From contig PUQB01000010.1 in the NCBI GenBank assembly GCA_003024785.1, positions 554,740 through 618,739 of the forward strand: 64,000 bases of DNA, read 5' to 3'. A program made the position numbers and the translations under genes. Shown one piece after another: positions 1-11,267 of the stretch. Within the stretch, counting starts at the first letter, position 1, and each line of letters starts with the position of its first letter. The notes beneath the pieces are model-generated. The model was not told the origin of the DNA and ran no database searches. It saw nothing but the letters and a program-made list of their open reading frames with translations. This DNA comes from Selaginella tamariscina (taxonomy: Eukaryota > Streptophyta > Lycopodiopsida > Selaginellales > Selaginellaceae).

Positions 1-722
1 GCTTGACAGTCTCTTGATGCCACTTCATGGATTTTAGATGTAGCTGAGAAAAAGTTATGGGCAAGTGCATTCTTCGAGGGGCAAAGGTATGCTCATTTGA
101 CTAGTAACATCTCTAAGTCCTTGAATGCCTGGCTGCTTGAAGCTAGGGATATGCCTATCCTTGCAATGCTAGAACATATCCGGTAGAAGCTGACTGCTTG
201 GTTTTTTTCATGGAAAACAGAAGGTGAGAAGTTTTGAGCAGATGTGATGATCTAGAGCTGAAACTTGTGGACATAGCTGAGAAACTTATCCATGATGCAG
301 TTGCAAGAGCTCAATTCTACACCGTCTTCCCTTTGGATGTAAATGTGTTTGAGATTCAAATAGGGAAAAACACTTGAGTTGTGAATATCTCTGCTCAAAC
401 ATGTAGTTGTAATCGATGGCAAAAGATTGGTTTACCTTGTGCTCATGCAGCTGCAACTATATTGGAGCGCGTTCAAACTTATGTTCACAAATGCTATCTG
501 CTGGACTCTTACTACAAGGCATATGCTGGAGTGATTTATCCCGTAAACGTTGAACAACTCCAAAAAAATGACATGCTACCTCCAAAGACTTGGCGACCTC
601 CATGACGGCCCAAGAAAAAGTGGATTTGTTTTGAAGATGTAGGAAAGAAAAGCATGAGTTTCATTATGGTTGTTGTGGGCAATGTGGCCATAGTTGCCAT
701 ACATGTACTGCACCTATTTAAC
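1..722 (+). mobile_element. Mutator-like (MULE) transposase C-terminal relic
   Basis: This is the C-terminal part of a MULE transposase, the enzyme that mobilises Mutator-family DNA transposons; the 5' part lies outside the window. The first 240 bases read in frame 1 as a typical pre-SWIM region (WASAFFEGQRYAHLTSN, then NAWLLEARDMPILAMLEHI). A SWIM zinc finger follows near 399-455 in another frame (CSCNRWQKIGLPCAH, pattern CxC...CxH). A C-terminal zinc knuckle CGQCGHSCHTC lies near 670-705. Stops at 184-186 and 235-237 and a frame change before 381 show the copy is dead. Terminal inverted repeats were not found. Confidence 0.8.
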
Positions 723-727
723 ATTTA

Positions 728-845
728 CAAGGGGCTTTTTTGGAATTATGAAAACTTCATGAGGGTTTTTTTTGTCATTTCAAAACTTCCAGGGGCTTTT
801 TTGTCATTTCTCAAAAAACTTTTAAGGGTGTTTTGGTAATTTTCC
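728..845. repeat. Short tandem repeats after the MULE relic
   Basis: Three to four degenerate units of about 30 bp share the core aggggcttttttgtcattt and end in gtgttttggtaattttccc. Such pyrimidine-rich units are common near MULE ends, so this may be what remains of the 3' terminal region of the neighbouring transposon. That link is inference. Confidence 0.5.
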
Positions 846-3800
846 CTAATTTTAATGACCTTATCCATATTTGTATCCTGGACTTGGTTAATTTTAATAA
901 TCCTTATTCATATTCTTATTTGTATCCTTATTCATATTCATACGACAAAGTTAGATCGTCACACCATCACCCTCCTTCGAGAGCCAAGCTTGTCCAAGTA
1001 TCTACGATGAAACTTGTTGATGATGTCGCGAGCATGTTGTAGATACATTGCTGGCTCTTAAGAATGTTAATTTGTACGGCTTAGTTCCACTGTTTTTGTA
1101 ACACCAAAGTGACCAGTAAATGGAGTGTCATGATGAGACTGCAACATTTAAAGTTGAGTGTCACCGATGAAACATAAACCAAGTTATTATGAAGAAGTAG
1201 ACTATTGGCGAATTGGAATAGATTGAGTTGGGTTGTGAGATAAACAAAGTGTTATCTGCAAAGTAAATCAAGATATCTTAAGCCAACAGATCAAAGACAA
1301 GTCTAAGATAAGTAAATCAAGTTCTGGTGATCAGTGAAGATGGCTACCTTGTGCAAGAAGACTTCAAGAAGCCTTTGCCACTCTTAGAAACAATCCATGA
1401 TAGCTAAAAGTTCTTTGTCATAAATCTCTCATAGTTCATCTCTATAGCTATGAACTTGCTTGAGTGGAATGTTACAAGGTGTAAATCATTGTCAGAGCCA
1501 TACTAATAGAGAATACCATCCAAAGCAAAGTCGGACGCATCTGTCTTCATCACAAAGGGTTTGGCCATGTTGAGGTGATACAAGAGGTAAAAACAAAATT
1601 GAGTGTGATAAACACATTCTTAGCCTCCATAAACCACTTAAACAAAACCTCCTTTTGGTGAGCTGATTCAATAGAAGCACAAATTTACAAAAGTCCTTGA
1701 TCAAGCGCCAGTAGAAATTAGCAAAGCCAAGGAAGCACTATATGTCTCAAGTTGACTTCGGCATTTTCCACTCAAGAACTATGTGCACCTTGGCTGGGTC
1801 CATACAGATTCTAGTGTGTGACACTACGTATCCCAAAAACTTGACTTGTTCCTGATGAAACTGACATTTTTCCAACTTGGCATAGAGACTATGTTGTCAA
1901 AGTCTTTCTAGAACCTAATGGATGTGTTACTGATGTTCCTCCCCCGTCTTCAAAAAATAACGATATCGTCCAAGTAGATAATCACAAACTAGTCAAGAAA
2001 GTCATAAAAAATGTCATTGATTATATGCTGAAAATTGCAGGGGCATTGGTTAACCCAAAAGGCATCACCGTGTATTTAAAATGCCCATAGCATGTACCAA
2101 AAACAATCTTCCATTCATCACCAAAGCAAATATGGAGCAGATTGTAGGCATCTCAAAGGGCGATCTTTGTAAAATATGTTTAAGAATCTCGAAGATAAGA
2201 GGTAGAGGATACCAATTATGAATGATGATCTTGTTCAACGCATGATAATTGACTATAATTGGAGAAAGCCATCATTTTTCTTGACAAAGAAGATAAGAAC
2301 ACTAGCTAGAGACTTGGAATGATAAATGAAATCGATAGCCATGTTGTCGTGGATGTATTTCCACAAAGCTTCAAGCTCAAGTGGAAGAAAACCATAGATC
2401 AAATTAAACGGAGGTGTCTTACATTCAATCAATCATATGAACAATGTTCAGGAAGATGACTGGCTTGGACCTTATCAAATACATCCATAAACTTGTGGTA
2501 TGCAAACGGCAAGGAACTAGGAGCAAATGTTGAAGATGGAGTCACCATCATAGCAAAAAACATATTGGGTTGAGTACAGTCAACACGGATAAATTTTGCC
2601 AATGAAATGGTCGAGATACGGATCGAGGATGTTAGAGACAAAGACAAAGTTGGAATCAAAGTTGGAGTTAAAGCCAGAAATAAAAATGCAAATGTGCTGC
2701 CAAGAACCGAAAGTGTTGGAATGCGATCAGGAGTCAAAGTTGTAGAGGTACTGCCATGAGCTAGAGTTGTCAAGATATGGCCAGGACTTGAAATGGAACT
2801 GAAGCTAGAGTACAAACAACTAAGGTACAAGTTGTCTATCACTTTGCGGATTGAGAGTCTTGAACCAAGGAAGACCAAGGAATAACATGAGTGTTGGGAA
2901 TTGAAGTGACGTTGAAGGAGACCAAGCATAAGATATTATCAAGGGTGACCATGAGAGGCATCGTTTCTTTCATTATAATCAATTGTATCAAATTCATTTT
3001 AGCTTGTGGTTGTGTTTATATAAATATATTAAATGTTGGATGTCATTGGTCTTCCATCAACAATTATCAACTCAATCGAATTGAAATGCAAACAAAACTT
3101 CAGATTGTGTTGTTGAACAAAGAGGCAATCAATCAAGTTGCAAGTTGCCAGTTGCACCATTATCAAATAGAGCTACTACATTAACTTGAACATCGTCAGC
3201 TGTCGAGATAATGATCAAACAAAAAGAAAGAACTTGTTGGTGTTCATTGTGAGATCATAGATAGAATTGCTGTCAAGGAAAAGATATTTGGAGTAGATTT
3301 ATAATGGTCCAATCAGAATGCTCCTATTCATACTGAACTTCCTCATTTCCAGACTTAGTTGAGGGACCATTTACCACCTTAGCTTGAATTCATTATCGAT
3401 TTGGGCACTTAGCAATTCGGTGTCCGTTCTTACCACAATATAAACACAAGTTTGCTTAAAGACGTCATTGTCACTCGGCTTGTATCAGTGGCCCTCATGG
3501 TTGAAAAACATCCACTTGTAGTGGTTTGACGTCAAAAGATAGAGTGACTGATGGCTCTTACACTATTGAAGTTGGAGTATGAAATATTTGTTAAGAACGT
3601 TTTTTTTTATGTCACTCAAAAAGTTAATTGTTTGAGCAATGAACTACTTGAGTAATAGCTTTGTTTAGAGAATTTGGTCCTCAAGAGTGAGCAGAAGATC
3701 CTTGATATTATCATAAAAACCTTTCCTGAACTAATAAGGGGTGACAACATCGTCCCAATTGATGTCACATGAAAGTAATTAGAAATCAGAAGCATATTTG

Positions 3801-4635
3801 AATGCTACATGAGAACCTTGTTGTAGTCATCAAAGCTTAATTACCGCCGTGTGTTCACGGTCAAGATCGCCAAAGGTAGCTTCAAAGGCCTAAAAAATGT
3901 ATCTCATGATTTTAAGAGTGGTGAAGTAAAGGTGCAAACCACTTCAAGGTTACATTGATGAGTGTGCCTACAAGACCCACTTGTGTTGTAGTCGTAAGGT
4001 TTAGTGCATGTGTAATTAAAAGACCAATTGAACTTGATTCATGAAACCCCAAAATTATGACCTTAAGTTGGCTAGTAAGTTAACTTTTGGTTCTAAAACC
4101 TGTGATGAGGATGATTGTCGCTGTAGATCTTGTCGCAGCCATTGATTTTAAGCTATAGTTACTAAAATTGTTGCGCAAGGAGTTCTACATCGATAAAAGA
4201 CATGTTAAGAAACAAAAGCTCGAAACCAAGAAATGGAAAGTATTCCAATTAAAATTGTAAGGAACCAAGCCGAGAAGACAAGAAATAAACTAAATTATAG
4301 AGATTGGAATAAGACAAGAAGCTTAACTCCTAAATTAGTGTTGAACCTGAATGTGTAACCCTGATCACATCCACCCTTATATACTATAAGGGAAGTCAAA
4401 TCTAGACTTAGTGACCTTTATTCATGTCCATATCCTTATTTTGGATTTGGCTAATTTTAATGATCCTTAGCTAATTTTAATTACCTTTATTCTTATCTCT
4501 ATTCTTATCTTGGACTTAGCTAATTTTAATGATCCTTATTCATATCTTTATCCTTATTTGTATCCATATCCTTTTTATCCATATTTGTTCTTTTCTATCC
4601 TTATTCATATTCGTATGACGAAGTCAATCATCATG
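846..4635 (-). mobile_element. Ty3/gypsy element, heavily decayed fossil
   Basis: A very old gypsy copy read on the minus strand. Recognisable parts in minus order are: a gag start near 4150; a CCHC knuckle near 3410-3460 (LCLYCGKNGHRIAKC); a protease motif (ALFDNGAT) near 3060-3190; reverse transcriptase near 1950-2300 (DFLDQFVIIYLDDIVIF); and an RNase H segment near 1490-1600 (KPFVMKTDASDFAL). Degenerate terminal-repeat-like stretches sit near 850-963 and 4410-4633, sharing a ttaattttaatgatcc core and a gtatgacgaagt-like end. The interior is only about 3.3 kb, so most of the integrase region is missing. It is broken in many places. Confidence 0.75.
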
Positions 4636-5145
4636 TTTAATGATGCATAACCTTATTATTATTATTCTTAACCTAGTGAGTTTATCTTTAATCTTTACGC
4701 CTAGGCTTAACTATTTAATGACCTTTACTTTGTTATCATTCTTAACCTCCCTTAACCTAATTATTATTTTTAACCTAATAAATATTTTCCTAAACCAAAC
4801 CCTTAACATAGTTGTTATCTAAGTTTACCATTAACTTAATTGTTCTAGTGAGTTTATCCCTAAGCACCCATGCCATATATGTCATGCATGACCCATGCAT
4901 GATCCAATGGCCTTTATTAGAATTTATGATGGCTATTGATGAAATCTAGCAGTCTTGATAATGCTACGTGGGTAATGGTTATCAATGAAATTTAATAGTT
5001 TTAATAATGCCACATGAGTTTAAAATTTAGGATGCCCATTGATGGGGTGTTGATGACACAATGAGCTTCTATATAAGATAGTAACACATGCCTCACCATT
5101 AGTGGGTTTAATTATTTAACTATTTAATAGACCCTTAACTCAGTT
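4636..5145. other. AT-rich spacer with dispersed ~50 bp motif
   Basis: No gene is visible. The stretch 4905-5070 has degenerate copies of a motif (gccacatgagtttaaaatttaggatg, then a ttgatg block) that recurs at 5650-5810, so the two stretches are related. Confidence 0.5.
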
Positions 5146-5149
5146 GTTA

Positions 5150-5292
5150 TCTGCGGGACCCCGCACCTCCTCCATGTGGACCTTGCACCTCCCCCCTGCA
5201 CCTCCTCCATGGGACCCCTACACCTCCTCTACAGGACCCTCACATCTTCTCCACAGGACCCCGCACCTCCTCCACAAGACCTGTGGACCTCC
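5150..5292. repeat. C-rich minisatellite
   Basis: About five to six degenerate units of roughly 24-26 bp are built on ggaccccgcacctcctccac. The GC-rich block stands out sharply from the AT-rich sequence on both sides. No coding signal is seen. Confidence 0.8.
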
Positions 5293-5454
5293 ACCTTGTT
5301 GTTGAGGAGCACCTAGCTATCAACCACTCACTATGTCAAGTTATTATGTGTATATGATAACTTTCTTCTTTACTCTCTCAAATTACTATTTGTATGTGAT
5401 AACTTAATTCTATCCACTCTCTCTCTCTCCAGTTATCAAAACTTTTTCTTAACT

Positions 5455-5665
5455 CAAGTTTAGGATAATCGTCTGATGAATTATATAAAGAGTTTAATAA
5501 ATTATTAAGGTAATTTAGGATAACCATGAATGGATTATATAGAAAGTTTAAGATAACCATCGAATGGATTATATAGAAAGTTTAAGATAACCATCTAATA
5601 TATTATAAAGAGAGTTTAAGATAACTATAATAATAGATTTTAAGATAACTATCGAATGGTCCATG
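5455..5665. repeat. Tandem repeat, ~37 bp unit
   Basis: Four to five degenerate units are centred on agtttaagataaccatcgaa and tggattatatagaaa. Unit length varies through small indels. Confidence 0.75.
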
Positions 5666-5812
5666 TGAGTTGAAGATTTAGGGTGGTTATCAAATTGGGC
5701 CATATGGATTTAGAATTTAAGGTGGCTGTTGGATGGGGCCATGTGGTTTAGAATTTAGGATGGTCGTTGATGATACACAAGTTTAGGATTTATGATGGTT
5801 GTTGGATAAGAT
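5650..5812. repeat. Tandem repeat, ~48-50 bp unit
   Basis: Three units share the pattern gggccatgtggtttagaat, ttaggatggt and tgttggat. They are related to the sequence at 4905-5070 and lie directly against the 37 bp array. Confidence 0.65.
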
Positions 5813-8390
5813 ATAAGATGACCCATGACAAAAACACACACACACAGATTCTTGGGAGGTCTACCCTTTACTTTCATAATCTTTTTAATGAATGCAAAGT
5901 CATTAACAACCTTAGCCTTTTTGACAAGGCTAGTAACTATCAAAACTTCTTCTTGATTCTTCTTATTTATCTTCTTAGATATCTAGCTCAGTCTCTCCTT
6001 GTGTATCTTTGCTGTGGTGGAGTCCTTTCTTAACTAGTTAATATCACCAAGGCTTTCCTCCTTGTTTTTTGAGGTGAGGAAGAAGGTGGTGTTATTTTAT
6101 ATGTCTTGATCAGCCGTTCCATCTCCTTCATTTAGACATATTTTCCTTTAGTTGGGTAGTAGAGGTGATTTTTACTCTTTTTTAATTTTTGACTTGGTCC
6201 AAATTCACTCCTTCCTTTAATTCCTAATTTAAAGGATTTTTATCGCTTGTCTCTTTCTCATCACTCTCATTACTAACCACAATTTTCTTCAATAGATTAA
6301 GTTCACTATCTAAAACATCCATTACTATCTTTTTCACATAGTAAAACATCTTATTATCAAAATCATTATTCACAATGGTCAAGCCATGTTTTACAATTGA
6401 CATGACATATCTCATGTCCTCATTAGGTCTATTATAAAATCACTTAGTTGTGTCAATTGCTTTATGATTAGTTCATGAGAGCCTTCAATTTTTCTCTGTC
6501 CCATCTTTTATTAAATTTGAAATGAGTGTTTTCTATAATGAAGATATAAAAAAAACTTATAAATAAGAACCATTTGAAGCTCTAATATAATGCGGTTTAT
6601 TCATGATGGTGCTGAAATGTAATTTAAGTGCATTCCATTCCATTTCTTCAGCTTCCCTCCACCAACAATGCCAAATTCATAATATGGTCGAGGAAAAACA
6701 AAACATCAGAGTATGGCAAGGCATAAAGATTTGTTAATAAAAAAAATGTTTAAGGAAATGCTGGTAAAATGGAAGCTGCTTTAACACCCATTGTTAAGCC
6801 TCAATAGTCCTCAGTCTAATTGTTCTCAATAAATGAAATAATATCTTGCAAAAAACATTTTGCACTCTTACACAATTGCTTTTAATGTTTCTCAAATGCA
6901 AAGAATACTCCAAATCCTTTTTATTGTTGTTGTTGGAACAAATATGACAAAGGAAGAAATTGCAACTCTAACCAAAGTGGGATTTAGTTTTCATTTTCAC
7001 AGTCAATCAAGTACACGCACCTGTAATCAAACCTAAAGGTTCATCTATGGGGTTCATCCCTACATGTCTTTTATCTTAGAATATCCTTATAAACAAGGAA
7101 GGGTGTTAAGTCCAAATGCGAAGGAAGTCATCAAAAAGAGCACGCTGCTTCATCTATCAAGGTATGTCTTGTAGGGCAACTCTTCAAGAACATGTCGTTG
7201 TTTCACCTCTAAAGCACTTGTTTCATCTTACATATCATGAAGACGATTTGAACAAAAAATGATAGTCACCATATCAAAGTATCCCAAAAGTAGTTGCGAG
7301 ACATTTTTGAGGTATGGATGCACCCCTTGCATGCACATGACGTAGTTAGGCACATGTACTACGTCATGTGTAAGGTCTTGGCAATGGATGTGAAAAAAAA
7401 ACATTTTCATTCATTGCCTTGTGAGAATACAAGGTCAACGTTATGTTCTACTACATGGCTATAGGAAGTTGAAAAAGGATGTTTCCTTCTTTTATGTAAA
7501 AAGAAACACTATGATATGTTATGAAGAATGCAAATTCAAGTACTCAACTTTTATTCATGAATCATTGATAATTATTATGTCATTTTGTGTATACATATGT
7601 CTTTACTCAAAAAGGTCATTCTCAACACTGAACACATGTCGGAATTATTTACTGCACGTACAAAAGTTGTATAACACATAGTTTTAGGCTATGAACATGT
7701 CTTTGACGCTAACGACAACGGAATAGTATAGAATGCCACATCAACATGCAAAATAACCCTCCCTACAAATTTAGTATTCGGGGGAGGTCAAGTGGTTTCC
7801 TTAAGTGGTCACGCGTATGGCATTTCAAGGAGTTATTGGACCACATGCTTTACTAGTTGTATGATCAATCTAATTGCAAGACACAAGTTCTTCAATTGGC
7901 TACTTATCCAATGCAATATTCTTGTTGGATCTACTATCCATCAAATAGAACTTCATCAATTTTGGAAGTGTCCAGTGCTGTGTGGAAGGACTTGTGGGCT
8001 TCTTGGGGTTGGGTTTAGTGTTGGTGGGTGTGGGTTACGCATTTGCCAATACTTTCTTGGTGTGATGGTGTGAGTTGGTCTCATCTTCTTTAGTGATAAC
8101 TTACCTCTTTCACCATCTTTGAGGATCAATATAGTTGAAAAATATTCTATAGGGATATTCTTGAGATATACCTCATTTCTTATCTGATGGAGACATATTA
8201 CTAGGGAGGAGGAAATAAACGACCGGCATTTTGGGAAACTTGGTTAAAAACAACTACCTTTGGTAAGTTACAAGACAATGGATCTCAATTTTTGTTTTTT
8301 TATATAGTTTTAGTATTATAAATTCATGGACTATGTAAACATTCTCATCAACCTCCCTTGATTAGCAGTAGTAGCATCATCAAGAAAATT
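5813..8390. other. Long stretch with no recognised gene
   Basis: The longest open frames are under 95 codons and none matches a family I recognise. A minus-strand frame near 5850-5900 has a basic KVKGRPPKN end, reminiscent of FAR1/MULE-type transposase tails, but this is too little for a call. A Cys-rich plus-strand frame at 7792-8073 has no recognisable domain. The region may be an unreadably old transposon. Confidence 0.4.
7334..7370. repeat. Perfect 13 bp inverted repeat with TGACGT cores
   Basis: The arms CACATGACGTAGT (7334-7346) and ACTACGTCATGTG (7358-7370) are exact reverse complements around an 11-base spacer. Each arm carries TGACGT, the core bound by plant TGA/bZIP factors. Whether it is functional is unknown. 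Confidence 0.7.
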
Positions 8391-8397
8391 GGGCTGC

Positions 8398-8436
8398 CCC
8401 TTTCTCTCTCCTCTCCCTCACACTCTCTCTCCCTAT

Positions 8437-8470
<34 letters not shown>

Positions 8471-8475
8471 TTTTG
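8398..8475. repeat. CT/CA compound microsatellite
   Basis: An imperfect (CT)n tract runs into (CA)n at 8455-8470. It marks the left edge of the first copy of the triplicated unit. CA-rich tracts also sit at the edges of the other two copies. Confidence 0.85.
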
Positions 8476-8539
8476 AAAGTGTGTAAACCCAAGTGAGCTG
8501 ATCATGTATGCTTGAAAAACATACAAGAAGGTCGTACAC

Positions 8540-9800
8540 TACTGTAGGAATATGTGCTCAAGATTTCTTGGAGTTGGTGCACTAGACTAATGGAAGTCGA
8601 CTGCGAAATCGATTCAAAGTACTTCATCACATTCATTGATGACTTTAAATTCATTAATGACTTTAGCAAGAGGTCGTCTATGTTTTTCTTCAAAAGAAGA
8701 GTCAAGTTTTGGAAGCTTTTGTCAAGTACAAAGCATCAATAGAAAACTAGCTTGGACACAAAATCAAGAAGCTACACATTGATGGAGGTGGAGAGTACAT
8801 TAGCAACCTCCTCAAGGGCATTGTTGTGTAGTAGGGATTTTGCAACTGACCACACACCACACTCCTAAGCATAACAGAGTGGCTAAGCATAAGAAAAGAC
8901 CTTGTGTAAAGCAGTCAATCACAAAGATGATGAGTTAACTTGGGCATTTGTTATAGACCTTCCATAAGCTTTTCCTAGTGCATCTTGTGCAAAACCCAAA
9001 AGTTGACATGAGTGAGCCTCTTGTGCCACAATATAGCCTCCTTTAGTTTCTCGACAATGAACAAAGCCTCAAAAATAGTTGGAACTTGCATCTCATGCAA
9101 ATTCTCCACTCAAGCACCTTGAGCTATGGCTTCTCCAACAACTCACGCTCCTATGACATTGTCCTTATCAAAGATAGACATCAATCCTACATTAGCATGT
9201 CTTGCAACTGATAGCTCAGGCTAGCACATGCAATGCCCCAAGCATTTGCTGCACTGCTCCTTGAACCAAAGGTAACTTGAAAGTTCCCTTTGCTTTGACT
9301 AGAACCTTCATCTTTGAGCCTAGTTGCACTTTTCCACATTCCTCATGTAGTAATCACTTGTCTTTAACCATAATTGAGGTACATGTAGAATCAACAGTCA
9401 TGACTACATGAGATTCACTTACATGGACATAATTGAGGTACATGTAAAATCAACAGTCTTGACTACATGAGATTCACTTACATGGGCAACTTCTTCAATC
9501 AGATAGTTTTCTTCTTGTACAGATGAGGCCTTTACCATATTAACCTCCTTGCCTTTGCCTTCGTTGCAAATTGCCAACATTTTTGACATTGGTTCGTCTT
9601 TGACCTTCTGTGATTGCCTTGCTACTACAACTATTGTGTCATGCATAACAAACTTGATTTGGTACTTCATGCTCCCTCTCATGCATTAGCTCAAGCTATT
9701 CAATGTGACTAACGGCCTCATCCCAAGTTGAACACTTCATGCTAGTCAATAATAGCTCAATTGTATTATTCTAGGATATGTGACTTCCATAGCCCGAACA
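8540..9800. mobile_element. Ty1/copia relic, copy A (rearranged fossil)
   Basis: A broken copia element. The plus strand at 8600-8950 encodes an integrase-core remnant (KYFITFIDDF, then HIDGGGEYISNLLKGI). The minus strand at 8971-9800 encodes the gag tail, protease neighbourhood and GAG-pre-integrase remnant (LWHKRLTHVNFWVLHKM near 8975-9040). The integrase part is therefore inverted relative to the rest, with the junction near 8950-8975. The same arrangement appears in copies B and C, so it predates the triplication. There are many breaks and no LTRs were seen. Confidence 0.75.
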
Positions 9801-10298
9801 ACTTGGCAATCTCATCTAGACAAAGACTTACATGGTGTCAGAGTTTTAACCCAGAGGGCTAACACGTGGCAACACATAACCGCCAAGTGGCCTTTCGATG
9901 TCAATTCCTTGTGTGAGCAATGCTAAGTCTTACAAGATGACCCTAAGAGTCTAACTCAGATGCCTAGTTAAACAGAAGAGTAATACCCTAAGCCCCCTAG
10001 AATGACCATCCCTTGACCCCTAAAGGATATCCCAAGTAAACTTTAGGATCCTATCTCAATAGACCTAGACAAGCTCATGCCCTAACCCCACAAAGGATAT
10101 GCGTCTCACACATGCCCGTGTGACAGAGTTAAGGCATTGTCACTTACCCCTTGAGGAATCACCCTCATCCGGGAGAACAACCCCTTTAGGGCGACAAGGG
10201 GTACCTTGAACCACGACTAACCCTTAAGGGTTCGAGTGGCCAAGTCATACCCTAGAACCTAGGGCTAGTACTTAGTGAGGACATGAGTGTGCGCTGTA

Positions 10299-11267
10299 TG
10301 TTAGAGTTTTTACCTGGTGCCACAAAGGCGGCTTGCCATGTGCCAACCATGGAATCCCCTCTCTAGAAACCCCACGAAACCTGGTAAAATAACCCGTATT
10401 AGGAACTCAAACCCCTAATTGACTAAGCCCACGAACGAGACTCACCTTATGAATCAAGATACATGAACTAGCCGAGCCTTAGGTGTCGTTCCTAGCTTGG
10501 CGTGGTTGAGGTGGCTGGAACAAGGCCTCAATCATTAGTTTTGCGGAACGTAAACTCGGGCAATGCCTTTAGCTTGCGAGCAGGTTTTCGAACTAAGGAA
10601 TCTGACTAACTCCTTGGAAGTGACGTGCCCCTATCTCAAAGGCAAGATCCTCCCAACGATAAGGATAGTTTAACCCTAGGGTGGGTTGTACCCCTGTCGT
10701 GTGAAAGTTAGGGCGACACAATGGAGGGTTGCACCTGACGACACAAGCTTAGCTTGCACCGGTAGGAGGTTAACGAGCTCTCTTTTGAACCCAGAAAACC
10801 TCACTACATATACTCTACCTTATTTATGTGACGGACACCCCCCCCCCCCCCCCTGTTTACCTAAGTGAGTAAGTGGGCTGGCACGAAAATGCCAGCCCTT
10901 AGAGAAAATGGTTGCCCTAACCTAATCCTAAACCTAACCCCTAGGCAAACACTCTAGGGAGACTTAGGATAAACCCTAAATCAACTAGGGTTATCCCTCA
11001 AGGGTTTTGGGGGGGCAGACACTCTAGGGAGACTTAGGCTAAACCCTAAGTCAACTAGGGTTATCCCTCAAGGGTTCTGGGGGCAGACATTCTAGGGAGA
11101 CTTAGGCTAAACCCTAAGTCTCATGTCCACTTGGGCATTAGAGTCTAACCCTAGGGTCATTAGGGTGGTTCTGGAGACTTAGCACTGCTCATACAGGGTT
11201 ATGACACCGGATGGTGCCCAGTAGCCACGTGTTGCCATGTGGTGGCCCTTCGGGTAAAACTTTAACA
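10299..11267 (-). mobile_element. Nested solo LTR inside the larger LTR
   Basis: Starts TGTTAGAGTTTTTACC and ends GGTAAAACTTTAACA, flanked by ctgta (10294-10298) and ccgta (11268-11272), a 5 bp duplication with one difference. Its first 550 bases closely resemble the LTR at 53620-54170. This is a related, later insertion into the host LTR, again without internal domains. Confidence 0.7.
10945..11125. repeat. ~70 bp tandem repeat with telobox-like motifs
   Basis: About two and a half units of 68-70 bp (actctagggagacttagg, then taaaccctaa, then gggttatccctcaagggtt) lie inside the nested LTR. Each unit carries AAACCCTAA, the plant telobox core. Short C/G runs separate units. Confidence 0.8.

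Noticed and set aside
5150-5812. CRISPR array
   Set aside because: Units are degenerate and directly abutting with no unique spacers, in a plant genome.
5755-6415. FAR1/MULE-like transposase relic on the minus strand
   Set aside because: Only a basic KVKGRPPKN tail supports it; no SWIM finger or catalytic region could be found nearby.
7792-8073. Cys-rich secreted protein candidate
   Set aside because: No signal-peptide-like start and no regular cysteine pattern; likely a chance frame in decayed DNA.
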